Source: Ferrovibrio sp. (lineage in GTDB: Bacteria; Pseudomonadota; Alphaproteobacteria; Ferrovibrionales; Ferrovibrionaceae). From it: 64,000 nucleotides of DNA. Every line of letters begins with the position of its first letter. The stretch's first letter is position 1. This document shows positions 26,998 through 36,017 of this stretch, in pieces. The stretch covers positions 70,330 to 134,329 of the forward strand of contig NZ_JAGOLP010000004.1 in the NCBI RefSeq assembly GCF_017994015.1, given 5' to 3'. The translations under genes and the position numbers were made by a program. A model generated the notes under the pieces. It did not search any database. It was not told where the DNA came from and saw nothing but the letters and a program-made list of their open reading frames with translations.

Positions 26998-27842
26998 CGC
27001 ACACCTCCCAGCCGCTTTTGCAGCCGCGGATCAAGCGTGTCGCGCAGGCCGTCGCCCAGGATGTTGATCGCCAGCACGGTGGCGGCCAGCAGCCCGCCGG
27101 GGAAGAAGATGATCCAGGGCGCGCGCTGAAACACGCCGCGGCCTTCGGAAATGATATTGCCCCAGGTCGGCACTTCGGTGGACAGGCCGGCGCCGAGGAA
27201 GCTCAGAATCGCCTCGGTGAGAATCGCCGAGGCGCAGATATAGGTGCCCTGCACGATCAGCGGCGCGATGGTGTTGGGCAGCACATGATAGAGCAGGATT
27301 TTCGGCATCGGCGTGCCCAGGCCGATGGCAGCTTCCACATAAGGCTCCTCGCGGATGCTGAGCACCACGCTGCGCACCAGGCGGGCAACACGCGGGATTT
27401 CCGGCACCATGATGGCCACGATCACGGTGAAGATCGAAGCGCCGGAAAGCGATACCAGGGCGATGGCGAGCAGAATGCCCGGGATTGCCATCAGGCCATC
27501 CATGGTGCGCATCACGATGCCGTCGAGCCAGCGGATATAGCCGGCCAGCAGACCGATCAGCAGGCCGACCGAGAGCGCAATGGCAGCGACACAGGCCGAA
27601 ACCAGCAGCGACACGCGGGCACCATGCACCACGCGCGAGAAAATATCGCGGCCGAGGCCATCGGTACCCATCAGGAATTGTTCTGAGGGCGGCTTGAGGC
27701 GGAAGCGCGGCGCGATGGCGGCGGGATCGGCGCTGGCCAGCAGCGGCGCGCCCAGCGCGATCAGCAGCAGCACAAGCAGGATACCGCCGCCGATCAGCAC
27801 GGAGGGGTTACGGAATGCCGGGTGGCGGAAAAATCGGGCCAT
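26994..27842 (-). CDS. Peptide ABC transporter permease, DppC type
   Basis: This 282-residue inner-membrane permease has about six helices and the DppC layout: a short N-terminal cytoplasmic tail, [21 protein letters not shown] early in the chain, and the ATPase-contacting [21 protein letters not shown] loop at about 185-205. Its start overlaps the stop of the DppB-type gene by one base. It forms the membrane channel with that protein. Confidence 0.93.
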   Translation of the reverse strand: MARFFRHPAFRNPSVLIGGGILLVLLLIALGAPLLASADPAAIAPRFRLKPPSEQFLMGTDGLGRDIFSRVVHGARVSLLVSACVAAIALSVGLLIGLLAGYIRWLDGIVMRTMDGLMAIPGILLAIALVSLSGASIFTVIVAIMVPEIPRVARLVRSVVLSIREEPYVEAAIGLGTPMPKILLYHVLPNTIAPLIVQGTYICASAILTEAILSFLGAGLSTEVPTWGNIISEGRGVFQRAPWIIFFPGGLLAATVLAINILGDGLRDTLDPRLQKRLGGVR

Positions 27843-28783
27843 CAGTAGCGAATCCGCGGATCGAGCAGCACATAGGCGATATCAATCGCCAGGTTGATCA
27901 GAACGTAGACGCCGGAAAACAGCAAAATCACGCCCTGGATGATCGGATAATCGCGCGCCAGCACCGCTTCCACCACCAAGCGGCCGATGCCGGGGATGTT
28001 GTAAACGGTTTCGGTGATCACCACGCCGCCGATCAGCAGCGCAAAGCCGATGCCGATCACCGACACGATGGGGATGGCGGCATTGCGCAAAGCATGATGC
28101 ACCAGCACCACGCGCTCGCTGAGGCCCTTGGCATGGGCGGTGCGGATGTAATCTTCGCCCAGCACTTCCAGCATGGCGGCGCGGGTGATGCGGGCAAAGA
28201 GTGCGATATAGATGAAGCTGAGGGTCAGGGTGGGCAGCGCAATGCGCTCCAGGAACGGCCCCAGGCCACTGCCCAGCGGTGCAAAGCCCTGCACCGGAAA
28301 CAGATCGAGCTTGATCGAGAACACAAAGATCAGGATATAGCCCAGCACAAAGACCGGCACCGAAAAGCCGGTGACCGACAAGGCCATGATGGTGCGATCC
28401 AGCCAGCGGCCATGGCGCCAGGCGGCAATGATGCCCATCGGCACCGCCACCAGGATGGCGAAGATCAGCGTGGTGAAGGCCAGCGAGAGCGTGGGTTCCA
28501 GGCGCTGGCTGATCATCATGGTGACCGGCTGCTTGGAGATCACCGAGCGGCCAAGGTCGCCTTGGGCCAGTTGCCCGATCCAGGCGGCGAATTGCTGCGG
28601 GATCGGCTTGTCGAGGCCAAGATCAGCGCGAATCGCCGCGATCACCTCAGGCGTGGCCGAATCGCCGGCCAGGATTGCCGCCGGGTCGCCGGGGCTGAGG
28701 CGCAGCATGAGAAAGACGAAGACAGCCACCATCCCCATGACAGGGATGGCGGCCATCAGACGCGATAAGACTAGACGCAGCAT
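27842..28783 (-). CDS. Peptide ABC transporter permease, DppB type
   Basis: This 313-residue permease begins MLRLVLSRLMAAIPVM with a first membrane helix at once, followed by the DppB-type extracytoplasmic segment LSPGDPAAIL and then five more helices. The conserved ATPase-contact loop RTAHAKGLSERVVLVHHALRN lies at about 195-215. It stands 30 bp after the binding-protein gene and is followed directly by the DppC-type gene. Confidence 0.93.
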   Translation of the reverse strand: MLRLVLSRLMAAIPVMGMVAVFVFLMLRLSPGDPAAILAGDSATPEVIAAIRADLGLDKPIPQQFAAWIGQLAQGDLGRSVISKQPVTMMISQRLEPTLSLAFTTLIFAILVAVPMGIIAAWRHGRWLDRTIMALSVTGFSVPVFVLGYILIFVFSIKLDLFPVQGFAPLGSGLGPFLERIALPTLTLSFIYIALFARITRAAMLEVLGEDYIRTAHAKGLSERVVLVHHALRNAAIPIVSVIGIGFALLIGGVVITETVYNIPGIGRLVVEAVLARDYPIIQGVILLFSGVYVLINLAIDIAYVLLDPRIRY

Positions 28784-28813
28784 GTTATGCCGGGGAGCTG
28801 TTATGCAGCCGCG

Positions 28814-30415
28814 TCAGTTCTTTTCCACATTCCACAGCAGGAAAGCCGGGCTGGGCAGGATGCCCTTGATGTTGCTGCGATGCGCCGAGGGCTGGAAATA
28901 TTCACCCAGCGGCACGTAGTTCACCATCTCATAGGCGCGCTTCTGCACCGCGATGGCCAGCGCCTTCTGCTTCGCCGGATCAGTTTCACGCGCATATTGG
29001 TCACGCAGCTTCTCGATCTCGGCATCCTCGGTCCAGCCGAAGAAGCCGCCGGTCTTGCCCAGGCCGCGCACGCCGGCATTGGCAATCGGGTTCATCATGT
29101 CGGCAGTACCCCAGGCGGTGTGGAAGATATGCCAGCCACCCTGATCCACCGGGTCCATCTTGGCGCGGCGGCCCACCAGGGTCTGCCAGTCCATCGACTG
29201 CACGTCGATATTCATGCCGATGGCACGCAGAGCCGGTGCGGTGACCAGCGGCAATTGCGCGATGGATTGCAGGTCGGTCGGCGCCATGATGACGATCTTC
29301 TCGCCCTTGTAGCCGCTTTCCGCCAGCAGCTTCTTGGCCTTGGCGATATCCGGCTTCTTGGTGCCGACGGCGCCTTCTTCGCTGGCCAGCGGTGTGGAGC
29401 AGCCAAACATGGCGCCGCAGATCTTGTAGAGCGACGGATCGCCGATCTGGGCGTCGAGATAATCGCCCTGATACACGGCATGCATGATGGCCTGGCGCAC
29501 CTTCACATTATCCAGCGGCGGCTGCAGCCAGTTCATCCGCATCATGTAATTCATGCCAAGCGGGCCGTAATCGGCCACCACCACATCCTTGGCCTTCTTC
29601 ACTTCCGGCAGCAGATCGTAGGAAACCTGTTCCCAGATGTCGATTTCGCCCTTCACCAGCGCATTCATCGCGGTTTGCGGATCGGCGATGGAATTCCACA
29701 CCACGCGGTCCACCTTGGCCAGCTTGGCGCCGCTCATGAAGCTGGGGGCTTCCTTGCGCGGCACATAATCCGGGTTCTTTTCGTACACCACCTTCAGGCC
29801 GGGCTGGAATTCGCCCTTGACGAAGCGGAACGGGCCGGAGCCGATTTCCTCGGGCACATTCTGGGTATGCGGTGTTTCGGCCAGGCGCTTCGGCATGATG
29901 AACGGCACGTTCGAGCTCGGCTTGCCCAGCGAAGCCAGCACCAGGCCGTAGGGTTCCTTGAGCACGAGTTGGAAGGTCTTGTCGTTAACCTTGGTCATTT
30001 CCTTGGTATAGGACATCAGCTTGATGCCCATACCATCGGCCTTGCCCCAGCGCTGCAACGAGGCAATCGCGTCATCGCTGGTCACCGGCGCGCCATCGTG
30101 GAATTTAAGGCCGTCGCGCAAGGTGAAGGTATAGGTCAGCTTGTCGGCGCTGACCTCATACTTGTCCACCATCTGCGGCTGAACTTCCATCTTGTCGTTC
30201 ACGCCGAACAAGGTGTCATAGATCATGTAGCCGTGGTTGCGGCTCATGAAGGCGGTGGTGATGATCGGATCGGTGATGCGCAAGGACGCATGCGGCACCA
30301 TCACCAGTTCCTTCTTGGCCTGGGCCTGGGCCTCGGCGGCCGCCAGCCCAACGCCAAGCGCCAGCAACGAAACCAGGGTGGTGACGCGCGAGGGTTTGGA
30401 TACGCGAATCGACAT
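28814..30415 (-). CDS. Peptide ABC transporter substrate-binding protein (SBP_bac_5)
   Basis: This 533-residue secreted protein starts with a signal peptide (hydrophobic LVSLLALGVGLAAA, likely cleavage after AQA). The DppA/OppA fold follows: ADKLTYTFTLRDGLKFHDG at about 95-113, GSGPFRFV, and NVKVRQAIMHAVY near the middle. It should capture peptides or amino-acid conjugates in the periplasm for the DppBC/ATPase genes behind it. I chose the ATG at 30415 because of GGA 8 nt upstream; the ATG at 30430 would add five residues. The gene is divergent from the gamma-glutamyltransferase-like gene, suggesting peptides with gamma-glutamyl bonds as possible cargo. Confidence 0.9.
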   Translation of the reverse strand: MSIRVSKPSRVTTLVSLLALGVGLAAAEAQAQAKKELVMVPHASLRITDPIITTAFMSRNHGYMIYDTLFGVNDKMEVQPQMVDKYEVSADKLTYTFTLRDGLKFHDGAPVTSDDAIASLQRWGKADGMGIKLMSYTKEMTKVNDKTFQLVLKEPYGLVLASLGKPSSNVPFIMPKRLAETPHTQNVPEEIGSGPFRFVKGEFQPGLKVVYEKNPDYVPRKEAPSFMSGAKLAKVDRVVWNSIADPQTAMNALVKGEIDIWEQVSYDLLPEVKKAKDVVVADYGPLGMNYMMRMNWLQPPLDNVKVRQAIMHAVYQGDYLDAQIGDPSLYKICGAMFGCSTPLASEEGAVGTKKPDIAKAKKLLAESGYKGEKIVIMAPTDLQSIAQLPLVTAPALRAIGMNIDVQSMDWQTLVGRRAKMDPVDQGGWHIFHTAWGTADMMNPIANAGVRGLGKTGGFFGWTEDAEIEKLRDQYARETDPAKQKALAIAVQKRAYEMVNYVPLGEYFQPSAHRSNIKGILPSPAFLLWNVEKN

Positions 30416-30508
30416 GGTGTTGTTCCCCATTGTTGTTTATCCCTGTTGGATCGTTTGACGACTTATGAAACTGTGAACCGTTCGGGCGGTTCCGGTCAAG
30501 CGGAGTCG

Positions 30509-30575
30509 TTAGGTAAGGTGGCTAAATTTTCGCCTTGCCTGTTCGTACAGCAGATTGCCTAAGGGTATTGCCTAA
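30509..30575. promoter_or_regulatory. Repeated TTGCCTAA elements between the peptide-transporter and GGT-like genes
   Basis: ATTGCCTAA occurs twice at 30554-30562 and 30567-30575 with 13-bp spacing, and an inverted copy with one mismatch (TTAGGTAA) is at 30509-30516. The elements sit just before the GGT-like start in the 163-bp divergent intergenic region. They may bind a regulator of both directions; no regulator gene is adjacent. Confidence 0.4.
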
Positions 30576-30593
30576 ACGGGAGACAGATTAACG

Positions 30594-32156
30594 ATGGCGC
30601 AGAATCTCAGCCGCGCGTTGCGGTATGCCAAGGATGCCGTGGTGGGCCGCAATGGTGTCGTGGCGGCACAGAATCAGGCGGCTGCGGATGTGGGTGCCCA
30701 GGTGCTGGGCCAGGGCGGCAATGCGGTGGATGCCGCCGTGGCCACGGCTTTTGCGCTGGCGGTGCTGGAACCCTGGATGAGCGGCATCGGCGGCGGCGGC
30801 TTCATGCAGATCTATGATGCGCGCAGCGGCAAGGCGCAGTGCATCGATTTCGGCATGATCAGCCCGAAGCGGCTCGATCCGGCGGATTACCCGCTGGCGG
30901 GCGGCACGGCGGGCGACCTGTTTGGCTGGCCGGCGGTGGTGGAAGACCGCAATATCGTCGGTTATGGCTCGATTGCGCTGCCGGGCCAGCCCGATGGCAT
31001 GCGGCTGGCGCTGGAAACCTTTGGCACCCGCAACTGGGCGGAAAGCCTGGCCCCGGCCATCGGCCTGTGCGAGCAGGGTATTGAGGTGGATTGGTTTCTC
31101 AGCCTGGTGGTGGCCTCGGCGGCACGCGATCTGGCGCGCTTCCCGGCCTCGGCAGCGTATTTCCTGCCCAATGGCCTGCCGCCCTCGGCGGAATGGGCCG
31201 GCACCGCGCCCCGGCTGAAGAATGCCGCCCTGCTGGCTACGCTGAAGCGGCTGCAAAGCGCGGGCGCCCGTGATTATTACGAAGGCGAGCTGGCGCGCAG
31301 CCTGGTGCATGATTTGCAGGCCGGCGGCAGCAAGATTGCTGCCGATGATCTGGCGCAATTCCAGGCCCGCCTGGTCGAGCCTTTGCTGGTGCAGCAGGGC
31401 GAAGCCACCCTGGTGCTGCCGCCCGGCCTTACTGCCGGGCCAACCCTGGCCGATGCCCTGGCGCGAGCGACGCCGAAGCTGGAACGCGGCGTGGCGGTGC
31501 CGGGCGCGCAAAGCTTTGTGGCTTATGCCGAGGCATTGGATGCGGCCTATGAGCATCGCCTCGCCACTATGGGCGATACCGAGAATAACGGCGGCTGCAC
31601 CACCAATCTCTGTGTGGTGGATAAGGCCGGTAATATGGTGACAATCACGCAGACGCTGCTCTCATTGTTCGGCAGCCGGGTCATGCTGCCGGAAAGTGGC
31701 GTGCCGATGAATAACGGCATCATGTGGTTTGATCCGCGCCCGGGCCGGCCCAATTCACTCGGCGCCGCTAAGCGGCCACTCTCCAACATGCTGCCCAGCA
31801 TGGTGCTGAAACAGGGCCAGCCCTGGTTTGCCATTGGCGCTTCCGGCGGCCGTCGCATCCTGCCGGCGGTGATGCAGCTGATCAGCTTCGTGGTGGATTT
31901 TGGCATGAGTCTGGAGGATGCCTTCCACCTGCCGCGCATCGATGCCAGCGTGGTGGGCCAGCCGGCCTATAATCCGCGCCTGCCGGCCGAGGTGATCGCG
32001 GCACTCAAGGCGCGCTTTCCGCAGGCTGTTGAACGCCGGCTGGATCCCTATCCGCTGCCCTTCGCCTGTCCAAGTGCCGTGATGTTCAACGCCGATGGCA
32101 GCCAGACCGGCATGACCGAAATCGGCCAGCCCTGGGCCAGCGCCAGCGCTGGCTAG
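30594..32156 (+). CDS. Gamma-glutamyltransferase-family N-terminal-nucleophile hydrolase
   Basis: This 520-residue GGT-like proenzyme probably cleaves itself before Thr336 in CTTNLCVVD to give two subunits. N-terminal features include VAAQNQAAADVGAQVL and GGNAVDAAVA, and the glycine-rich GSGIGGGGF-like stretch at about 63-70. Unlike E. coli Ggt it has no signal peptide, Asn follows the Thr pair where His is usual, the DD motif reads NNGIMWFDPRPG, and PLSSM reads PLSNM. These point to the cytoplasmic, less studied branch that hydrolyses gamma-glutamyl or related acylamide compounds. It is transcribed away from the peptide ABC transporter operon and likely acts on its cargo. Confidence 0.85.
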   Translation: MAQNLSRALRYAKDAVVGRNGVVAAQNQAAADVGAQVLGQGGNAVDAAVATAFALAVLEPWMSGIGGGGFMQIYDARSGKAQCIDFGMISPKRLDPADYPLAGGTAGDLFGWPAVVEDRNIVGYGSIALPGQPDGMRLALETFGTRNWAESLAPAIGLCEQGIEVDWFLSLVVASAARDLARFPASAAYFLPNGLPPSAEWAGTAPRLKNAALLATLKRLQSAGARDYYEGELARSLVHDLQAGGSKIAADDLAQFQARLVEPLLVQQGEATLVLPPGLTAGPTLADALARATPKLERGVAVPGAQSFVAYAEALDAAYEHRLATMGDTENNGGCTTNLCVVDKAGNMVTITQTLLSLFGSRVMLPESGVPMNNGIMWFDPRPGRPNSLGAAKRPLSNMLPSMVLKQGQPWFAIGASGGRRILPAVMQLISFVVDFGMSLEDAFHLPRIDASVVGQPAYNPRLPAEVIAALKARFPQAVERRLDPYPLPFACPSAVMFNADGSQTGMTEIGQPWASASAG

Positions 32157-32182
32157 AGAAGGGCGGCGAGTGCTAGTGCAGG

Positions 32183-33940
32183 TTAAGGCGTAAGCCCGGC
32201 GAATTGGGTGCGGGCAAGGTCGGCGAAGATGCCGCCCTTGGCCACCAGTTCGTCGAAGCTGCCCCGTTCGACAATCCTGCCATGCTGCAACACCAGGATC
32301 AGGTCGGCCTTGCGGATGGTGGAAAGCCGGTGTGCGATCAGAAACGTGGTGCGGCCCTGCATGAGCTGCTCCAGCGCTTTCTGAATCCGCGCCTCGGTGG
32401 CGGCATCCAGCGCCGAGGTGGCTTCATCCAGGATCAGGATCGGCGGGTTTTTCAATAACGCGCGGGCAATCGCCAAGCGCTGGCGTTCGCCGCCGGAAAG
32501 ATTGACGCCGCGCTCGCCCACGATGGTGTCGTAGCCCTGCGGCTGGCGCTCGATGAAATCATGTGCCTCGGCCAGAATGGCGGCGTGTTTCACATCCTCC
32601 AGCGAAGCATCGGCGCCGCCGATGCGGATATTATCGGCAATCGAGCGGTGGAACACGGCCGAATCCTGGAACACCACGCCGATCTGGCGGCGCAGGCTTT
32701 CCAGCGTCACGTCGCGGATATCGGTGCCATCAATGGTGATGCGGCCGGATTGTGGTTCCCAGAGCCGGCTGAGCAGGGCCATGGTGGTGCTCTTGCCCGA
32801 GCCGGTGGCGCCAACCAGGGCAACGGATGAGCCTGCCGGCACGCTGAAAGTCAGGTCGCTCACCGCCGGGCGGCCGCCATCATAGCTCAGGCTGACATGC
32901 TCAAAAGTCACTTCACCCCGGGGCTTTTCCAACAGCTTGGCGCCGGGCCGATCCATCACGCCGGAGCGGGTATCGAGCACGCCGAAAAATTCCATCAGGC
33001 TGTGCATCTGGAAAAACAGCCGGCTGACAAAGCCCATGGCATGTTCCAGGCGGCCGATCAGCATGGTGGCAAAACCCATAAAGCTGACGATCTCGCCCAC
33101 GCTGGCCTTGCCTTGCAGATGTAGCCAGCTGCCCAGCACAAAGATGGCGATCACCGTGATGGTGGAAGCCATGCGGCTCAGCACGGTCATCAGCGCCCAC
33201 AGATTCAGCACCGGGAATTGCGCTGCCAGCAATTTCTGCATCACGGTGCCGAGTTCGCGCGCCTCCAGCGCCAGGCGCACAAAACTCTGCACCAGGGTGA
33301 CATTGCCGAGCGCATCGCCGGCCCGCGCCGCAAGCTCGGAATGGTAATCCTCCACTGCCGATTGCGCCGCTTCTGTTTTATGCACCACGATGGCGCTGAG
33401 CAGCGCAAACACCACGATCAGCAGGATCAGCAGCAGGCCCAGCCGCCAGTTCATCCACAAGGCCAGCGGCAGCAAAGCCAGCACGGCAACGAAGGTGGAA
33501 AGATGCTCGCGGAAGAAGGCAAGCCACAAGCCGAACAGGTTATCCGCGCCGCCCAGCATGATCTTGAGCAGGCGGCCGGAATGGGTGGCGCCATGGAACG
33601 CCGCCGGCAGGCTCAGCACATGCTCAAAATACAGCGACATCGCAGCCAGCCGGCGGCGATGCGCCAGGCGGTCGGCATGCAGGGCCACCAGGATGCCGGC
33701 CAGGATGCCGACCAGTCCGGCAGCGCACCACAGGCCGAGCAAACGCAATGTGGCGGCCCAGGTCTCGCCCGGCGCCGCCTTGTCGGATGCCGAAAGCACA
33801 TCAATGATACGGCCAAACAGCACCGGCTCGATGAAGCTGATGCCGGCCAGGCCGATATTGGCCAGGCCGAGCAGCCAGGCCAGGCGTTTTTCCGGGCCGA
33901 GCAGCGCCAGCACCCGGCCATAGATGCGCATAAATTCCAT
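32183..33940 (-). CDS. ABC exporter resembling the cyclic beta-glucan exporter NdvA/ChvA
   Basis: This 585-residue half-exporter has a six-helix ABC membrane domain (about 1-320) and one ATPase domain (about 345-585) with Walker A GATGSGKST, LSGGERQR and ILDEATSALD. Length and membrane-domain motifs (ADRLAHRRR, LFGLWLAFFREHLST, QFPVLNLWALM, FATMLIGRLEHAM) resemble NdvA/ChvA of rhizobia, which exports cyclic beta-1,2-glucan. No glucan synthase gene is nearby, so the cargo is uncertain; MsbA-type lipid export is the alternative. I use the ATG at 33940, since the longer frame to 33991 overlaps the divergent gene's start. Confidence 0.85.
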   Translation of the reverse strand: MEFMRIYGRVLALLGPEKRLAWLLGLANIGLAGISFIEPVLFGRIIDVLSASDKAAPGETWAATLRLLGLWCAAGLVGILAGILVALHADRLAHRRRLAAMSLYFEHVLSLPAAFHGATHSGRLLKIMLGGADNLFGLWLAFFREHLSTFVAVLALLPLALWMNWRLGLLLILLIVVFALLSAIVVHKTEAAQSAVEDYHSELAARAGDALGNVTLVQSFVRLALEARELGTVMQKLLAAQFPVLNLWALMTVLSRMASTITVIAIFVLGSWLHLQGKASVGEIVSFMGFATMLIGRLEHAMGFVSRLFFQMHSLMEFFGVLDTRSGVMDRPGAKLLEKPRGEVTFEHVSLSYDGGRPAVSDLTFSVPAGSSVALVGATGSGKSTTMALLSRLWEPQSGRITIDGTDIRDVTLESLRRQIGVVFQDSAVFHRSIADNIRIGGADASLEDVKHAAILAEAHDFIERQPQGYDTIVGERGVNLSGGERQRLAIARALLKNPPILILDEATSALDAATEARIQKALEQLMQGRTTFLIAHRLSTIRKADLILVLQHGRIVERGSFDELVAKGGIFADLARTQFAGLTP

Positions 33941-33989
33941 CGCCGGATTATCGCCCAGCCGGGCCGTCCGTGCTAGAGGCTGCGGCATC

Positions 33990-34781
33990 ATGATGCTGTT
34001 TGATCCCGAGTTCGCCGCCGCCGGCCTGCGCGGCCTATCTGTTGCCCTGTTTGTTGGTGGCGTGGTCTATGTGATGGAGCGGACGCGGCCGTTTATCGGC
34101 GGCATCGTGCTGGCGCTGCCGATCGTGGTCGGGCCGTCGTATTTTTTCCTCAATCTGCAACAGGATGCCGATTTTATGCGGCAGGCCATCGTGGTGGCGC
34201 TGGGCATGATCGGCGCCGTGCTGTGTTTCCTTACCGCCTATATCCGGCTGATCGGCCGCCAGGCCGCCCCCGTGGCTCTGCTGGGCGCGCTGCTGGCCTG
34301 GCTTTTGGCGGCGCTGATTGTGCGCTATCTGCCGCCGGAATTGCCCTGGATGCTGGGCTTCGCCCTGGCCGCCGCTTTGCTCGCCTGGCTGGCCAATCGC
34401 GGCGTGGTGCAACTGGCCGGCAATGGCAGCAGCAGCAAACCCTCGCCGGGTTATGACGTGGCCCTGCGCGGCCTTTGCGCCGGCCTGCTGGTGGCGCTGG
34501 TCACGCTGCTGGCCAACCGGCTCGGGCCGCTTGGCTCGGGCCTGCTGGCCACCTTTCCGGTGGCGCTCACCGTGGTCTGCCTGTTTCTGCTGCGGCGCTT
34601 TGATCGTTTCACCGCGCGCGCCGCACTGGCTTCCACCCAGATCGGGCTGAGCAGCCATGCGGCGTTTTTCATCACCCTGCTGGCCCTGCCGGGCCTGGCT
34701 GCCGGCTGGCGCTTTGCCGCTGCCAGCCTGGCCTCGGCGGCCTGGGCCGCCGGGCTGGCCCTGGCTAGGCGGCGCGGTTAA
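33990..34781 (+). CDS. Hypothetical multi-pass membrane protein
   Basis: This 263-residue protein is almost entirely hydrophobic with about eight predicted membrane segments and a short soluble loop (AGNGSSSKPSPGYD) in the middle. I do not recognise a family. The ATG at 33990 has AGAGG 10 nt upstream. The start lies 49 bp from the divergent ABC exporter start, and the stop codon overlaps that of the convergent oxidoreductase gene (34778-34781). Two halves of similar length could reflect an internal duplication, but I see no clear repeated sequence. Confidence 0.7.
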   Translation: MMLFDPEFAAAGLRGLSVALFVGGVVYVMERTRPFIGGIVLALPIVVGPSYFFLNLQQDADFMRQAIVVALGMIGAVLCFLTAYIRLIGRQAAPVALLGALLAWLLAALIVRYLPPELPWMLGFALAAALLAWLANRGVVQLAGNGSSSKPSPGYDVALRGLCAGLLVALVTLLANRLGPLGSGLLATFPVALTVVCLFLLRRFDRFTARAALASTQIGLSSHAAFFITLLALPGLAAGWRFAAASLASAAWAAGLALARRRG

Positions 34782-35893
34782 GCCTTCTTCGCCAGCAATT
34801 CGCGCGGCGTATCCACACCGCGCTGGCGGCCGCGCAGATACTGGTTCGGCGCCGCAACCTTGCCGCCCAGCTCATCGGCGGCACGCCAGGCCCAGAATGG
34901 ATCATTCAGCAGGCCACGCGCCATCGCCACCAGATCGGCGCTGCCTTCGGCAATGATTGCCTCGGCCTGTTTCGCCTCGGTGATCATGCCCACCGCCATG
35001 GTGACCAGGCCGGTGGCCTTGCGCACGGCAGCGGCAAACGGCACCTGATAACCCGGCCCGGTGGTGATCTTCTGATGCAGCGAAATGCCGCCGGAACTGA
35101 CATCAACAAAATCGCAGCCGCGCTCCTTCAAGGCATGGCCGAAGGCGATGGCATCTTCAACGCCCAGGCCGGCATCGCCCATCCAGTCGCTGCCGGTGAT
35201 GCGGATACCCAGCGGCTTATGCGCCGGCCAGGCGGCGCGCACCGCGTCAAACACCGCCAGCGGGAAACGCATGCGGTTATCCAGGCTGCCGCCATATTCG
35301 TCATTGCGCTTGTTGCTCACCGGCGACAGGAACTGGTGCATCAGATAGCCATGCGCGCCATGCAATTCGATCACATCCACGCCGATGCGATCAGCGCGGC
35401 GGGTGGCTTCGGCAAATTGCGCCACGGCTTCGGCGATGGCCGCTTCATCCATCGCTTCGGGCAAAGGCCAGCCATCTTCATGCGCCAGGGCGCTTGGCGC
35501 CAGATTAAGCCAGGCGCGCTCATCCGTGATCGGCTTGCCGCCGGCCCAGGGCACTTCGCTGGCGCCTTTGCGCCCGGCATGGGCAAGCTGGATGCCAAAA
35601 GGCGTGGTGCCGCCCCCCACAGTTCTGAAAGCCTGCACCACGCGTGCCAGGGCGGCTTCGTTGGCATCATCATACAGCCCCAGGCAATGCGGCGTGATGC
35701 GGGCGCGTGGCGCCACATGGGTGGCTTCGGCCAGCACCAGCCCAAGCCCGGCAGCGGCATAACGCGCCAGATGCACCAAATGCCAGTCATTGGCCGATCC
35801 GTCATGGGCGCTGTACTGGCACATCGGCGACAGCACGATGCGGTTGGGCAGGGTGACGGAACGCAGCGTCAGCGGCTCAAACAGGGCAGACAT
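34778..35893 (-). CDS. Old yellow enzyme, YqjM/XenA-type NADH:flavin oxidoreductase
   Basis: This 371-residue FMN TIM-barrel ene-reductase has the YqjM-subclass marks: SPMCQYSA with the Cys that tunes FMN (about 22-29), IQLAHAGRKG, HGAHGYLMHQFLSPVSNKRNDEYGG (about 176-200) and a C-terminal MARGLLNDPFWAWRAA. It reduces activated C=C bonds of enals, enones or nitro compounds using NAD(P)H. I use the ATG at 35893 with GGAG upstream. It is divergent from a LysR gene 124 bp away. Confidence 0.93.
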   Translation of the reverse strand: MSALFEPLTLRSVTLPNRIVLSPMCQYSAHDGSANDWHLVHLARYAAAGLGLVLAEATHVAPRARITPHCLGLYDDANEAALARVVQAFRTVGGGTTPFGIQLAHAGRKGASEVPWAGGKPITDERAWLNLAPSALAHEDGWPLPEAMDEAAIAEAVAQFAEATRRADRIGVDVIELHGAHGYLMHQFLSPVSNKRNDEYGGSLDNRMRFPLAVFDAVRAAWPAHKPLGIRITGSDWMGDAGLGVEDAIAFGHALKERGCDFVDVSSGGISLHQKITTGPGYQVPFAAAVRKATGLVTMAVGMITEAKQAEAIIAEGSADLVAMARGLLNDPFWAWRAADELGGKVAAPNQYLRGRQRGVDTPRELLAKKA

Positions 35894-35981
35894 GGTTTTC
35901 TCCGGTGGTTGCCTGCCGGATGTAGCGCCATGGCAGGCCGCAGGCAAGCATCGCTTGCCGAAGGGCCGGCATCGGCATAGC

Positions 35982-35996
35982 ATAAGGAATTCTTAT
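35982..35996. promoter_or_regulatory. LysR-type box upstream of the LysR gene
   Basis: ATAAG-GAATT-CTTAT is a perfect 5-bp-arm inverted repeat of the T-N11-A type, 22 bp before the LysR start and 86 bp before the divergent oxidoreductase start. A 12/15 match on the opposite strand lies at 36944-36958. Confidence 0.55.
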
Positions 35997-36017
35997 CGAT
36001 ATCTCTGGAATACATAA

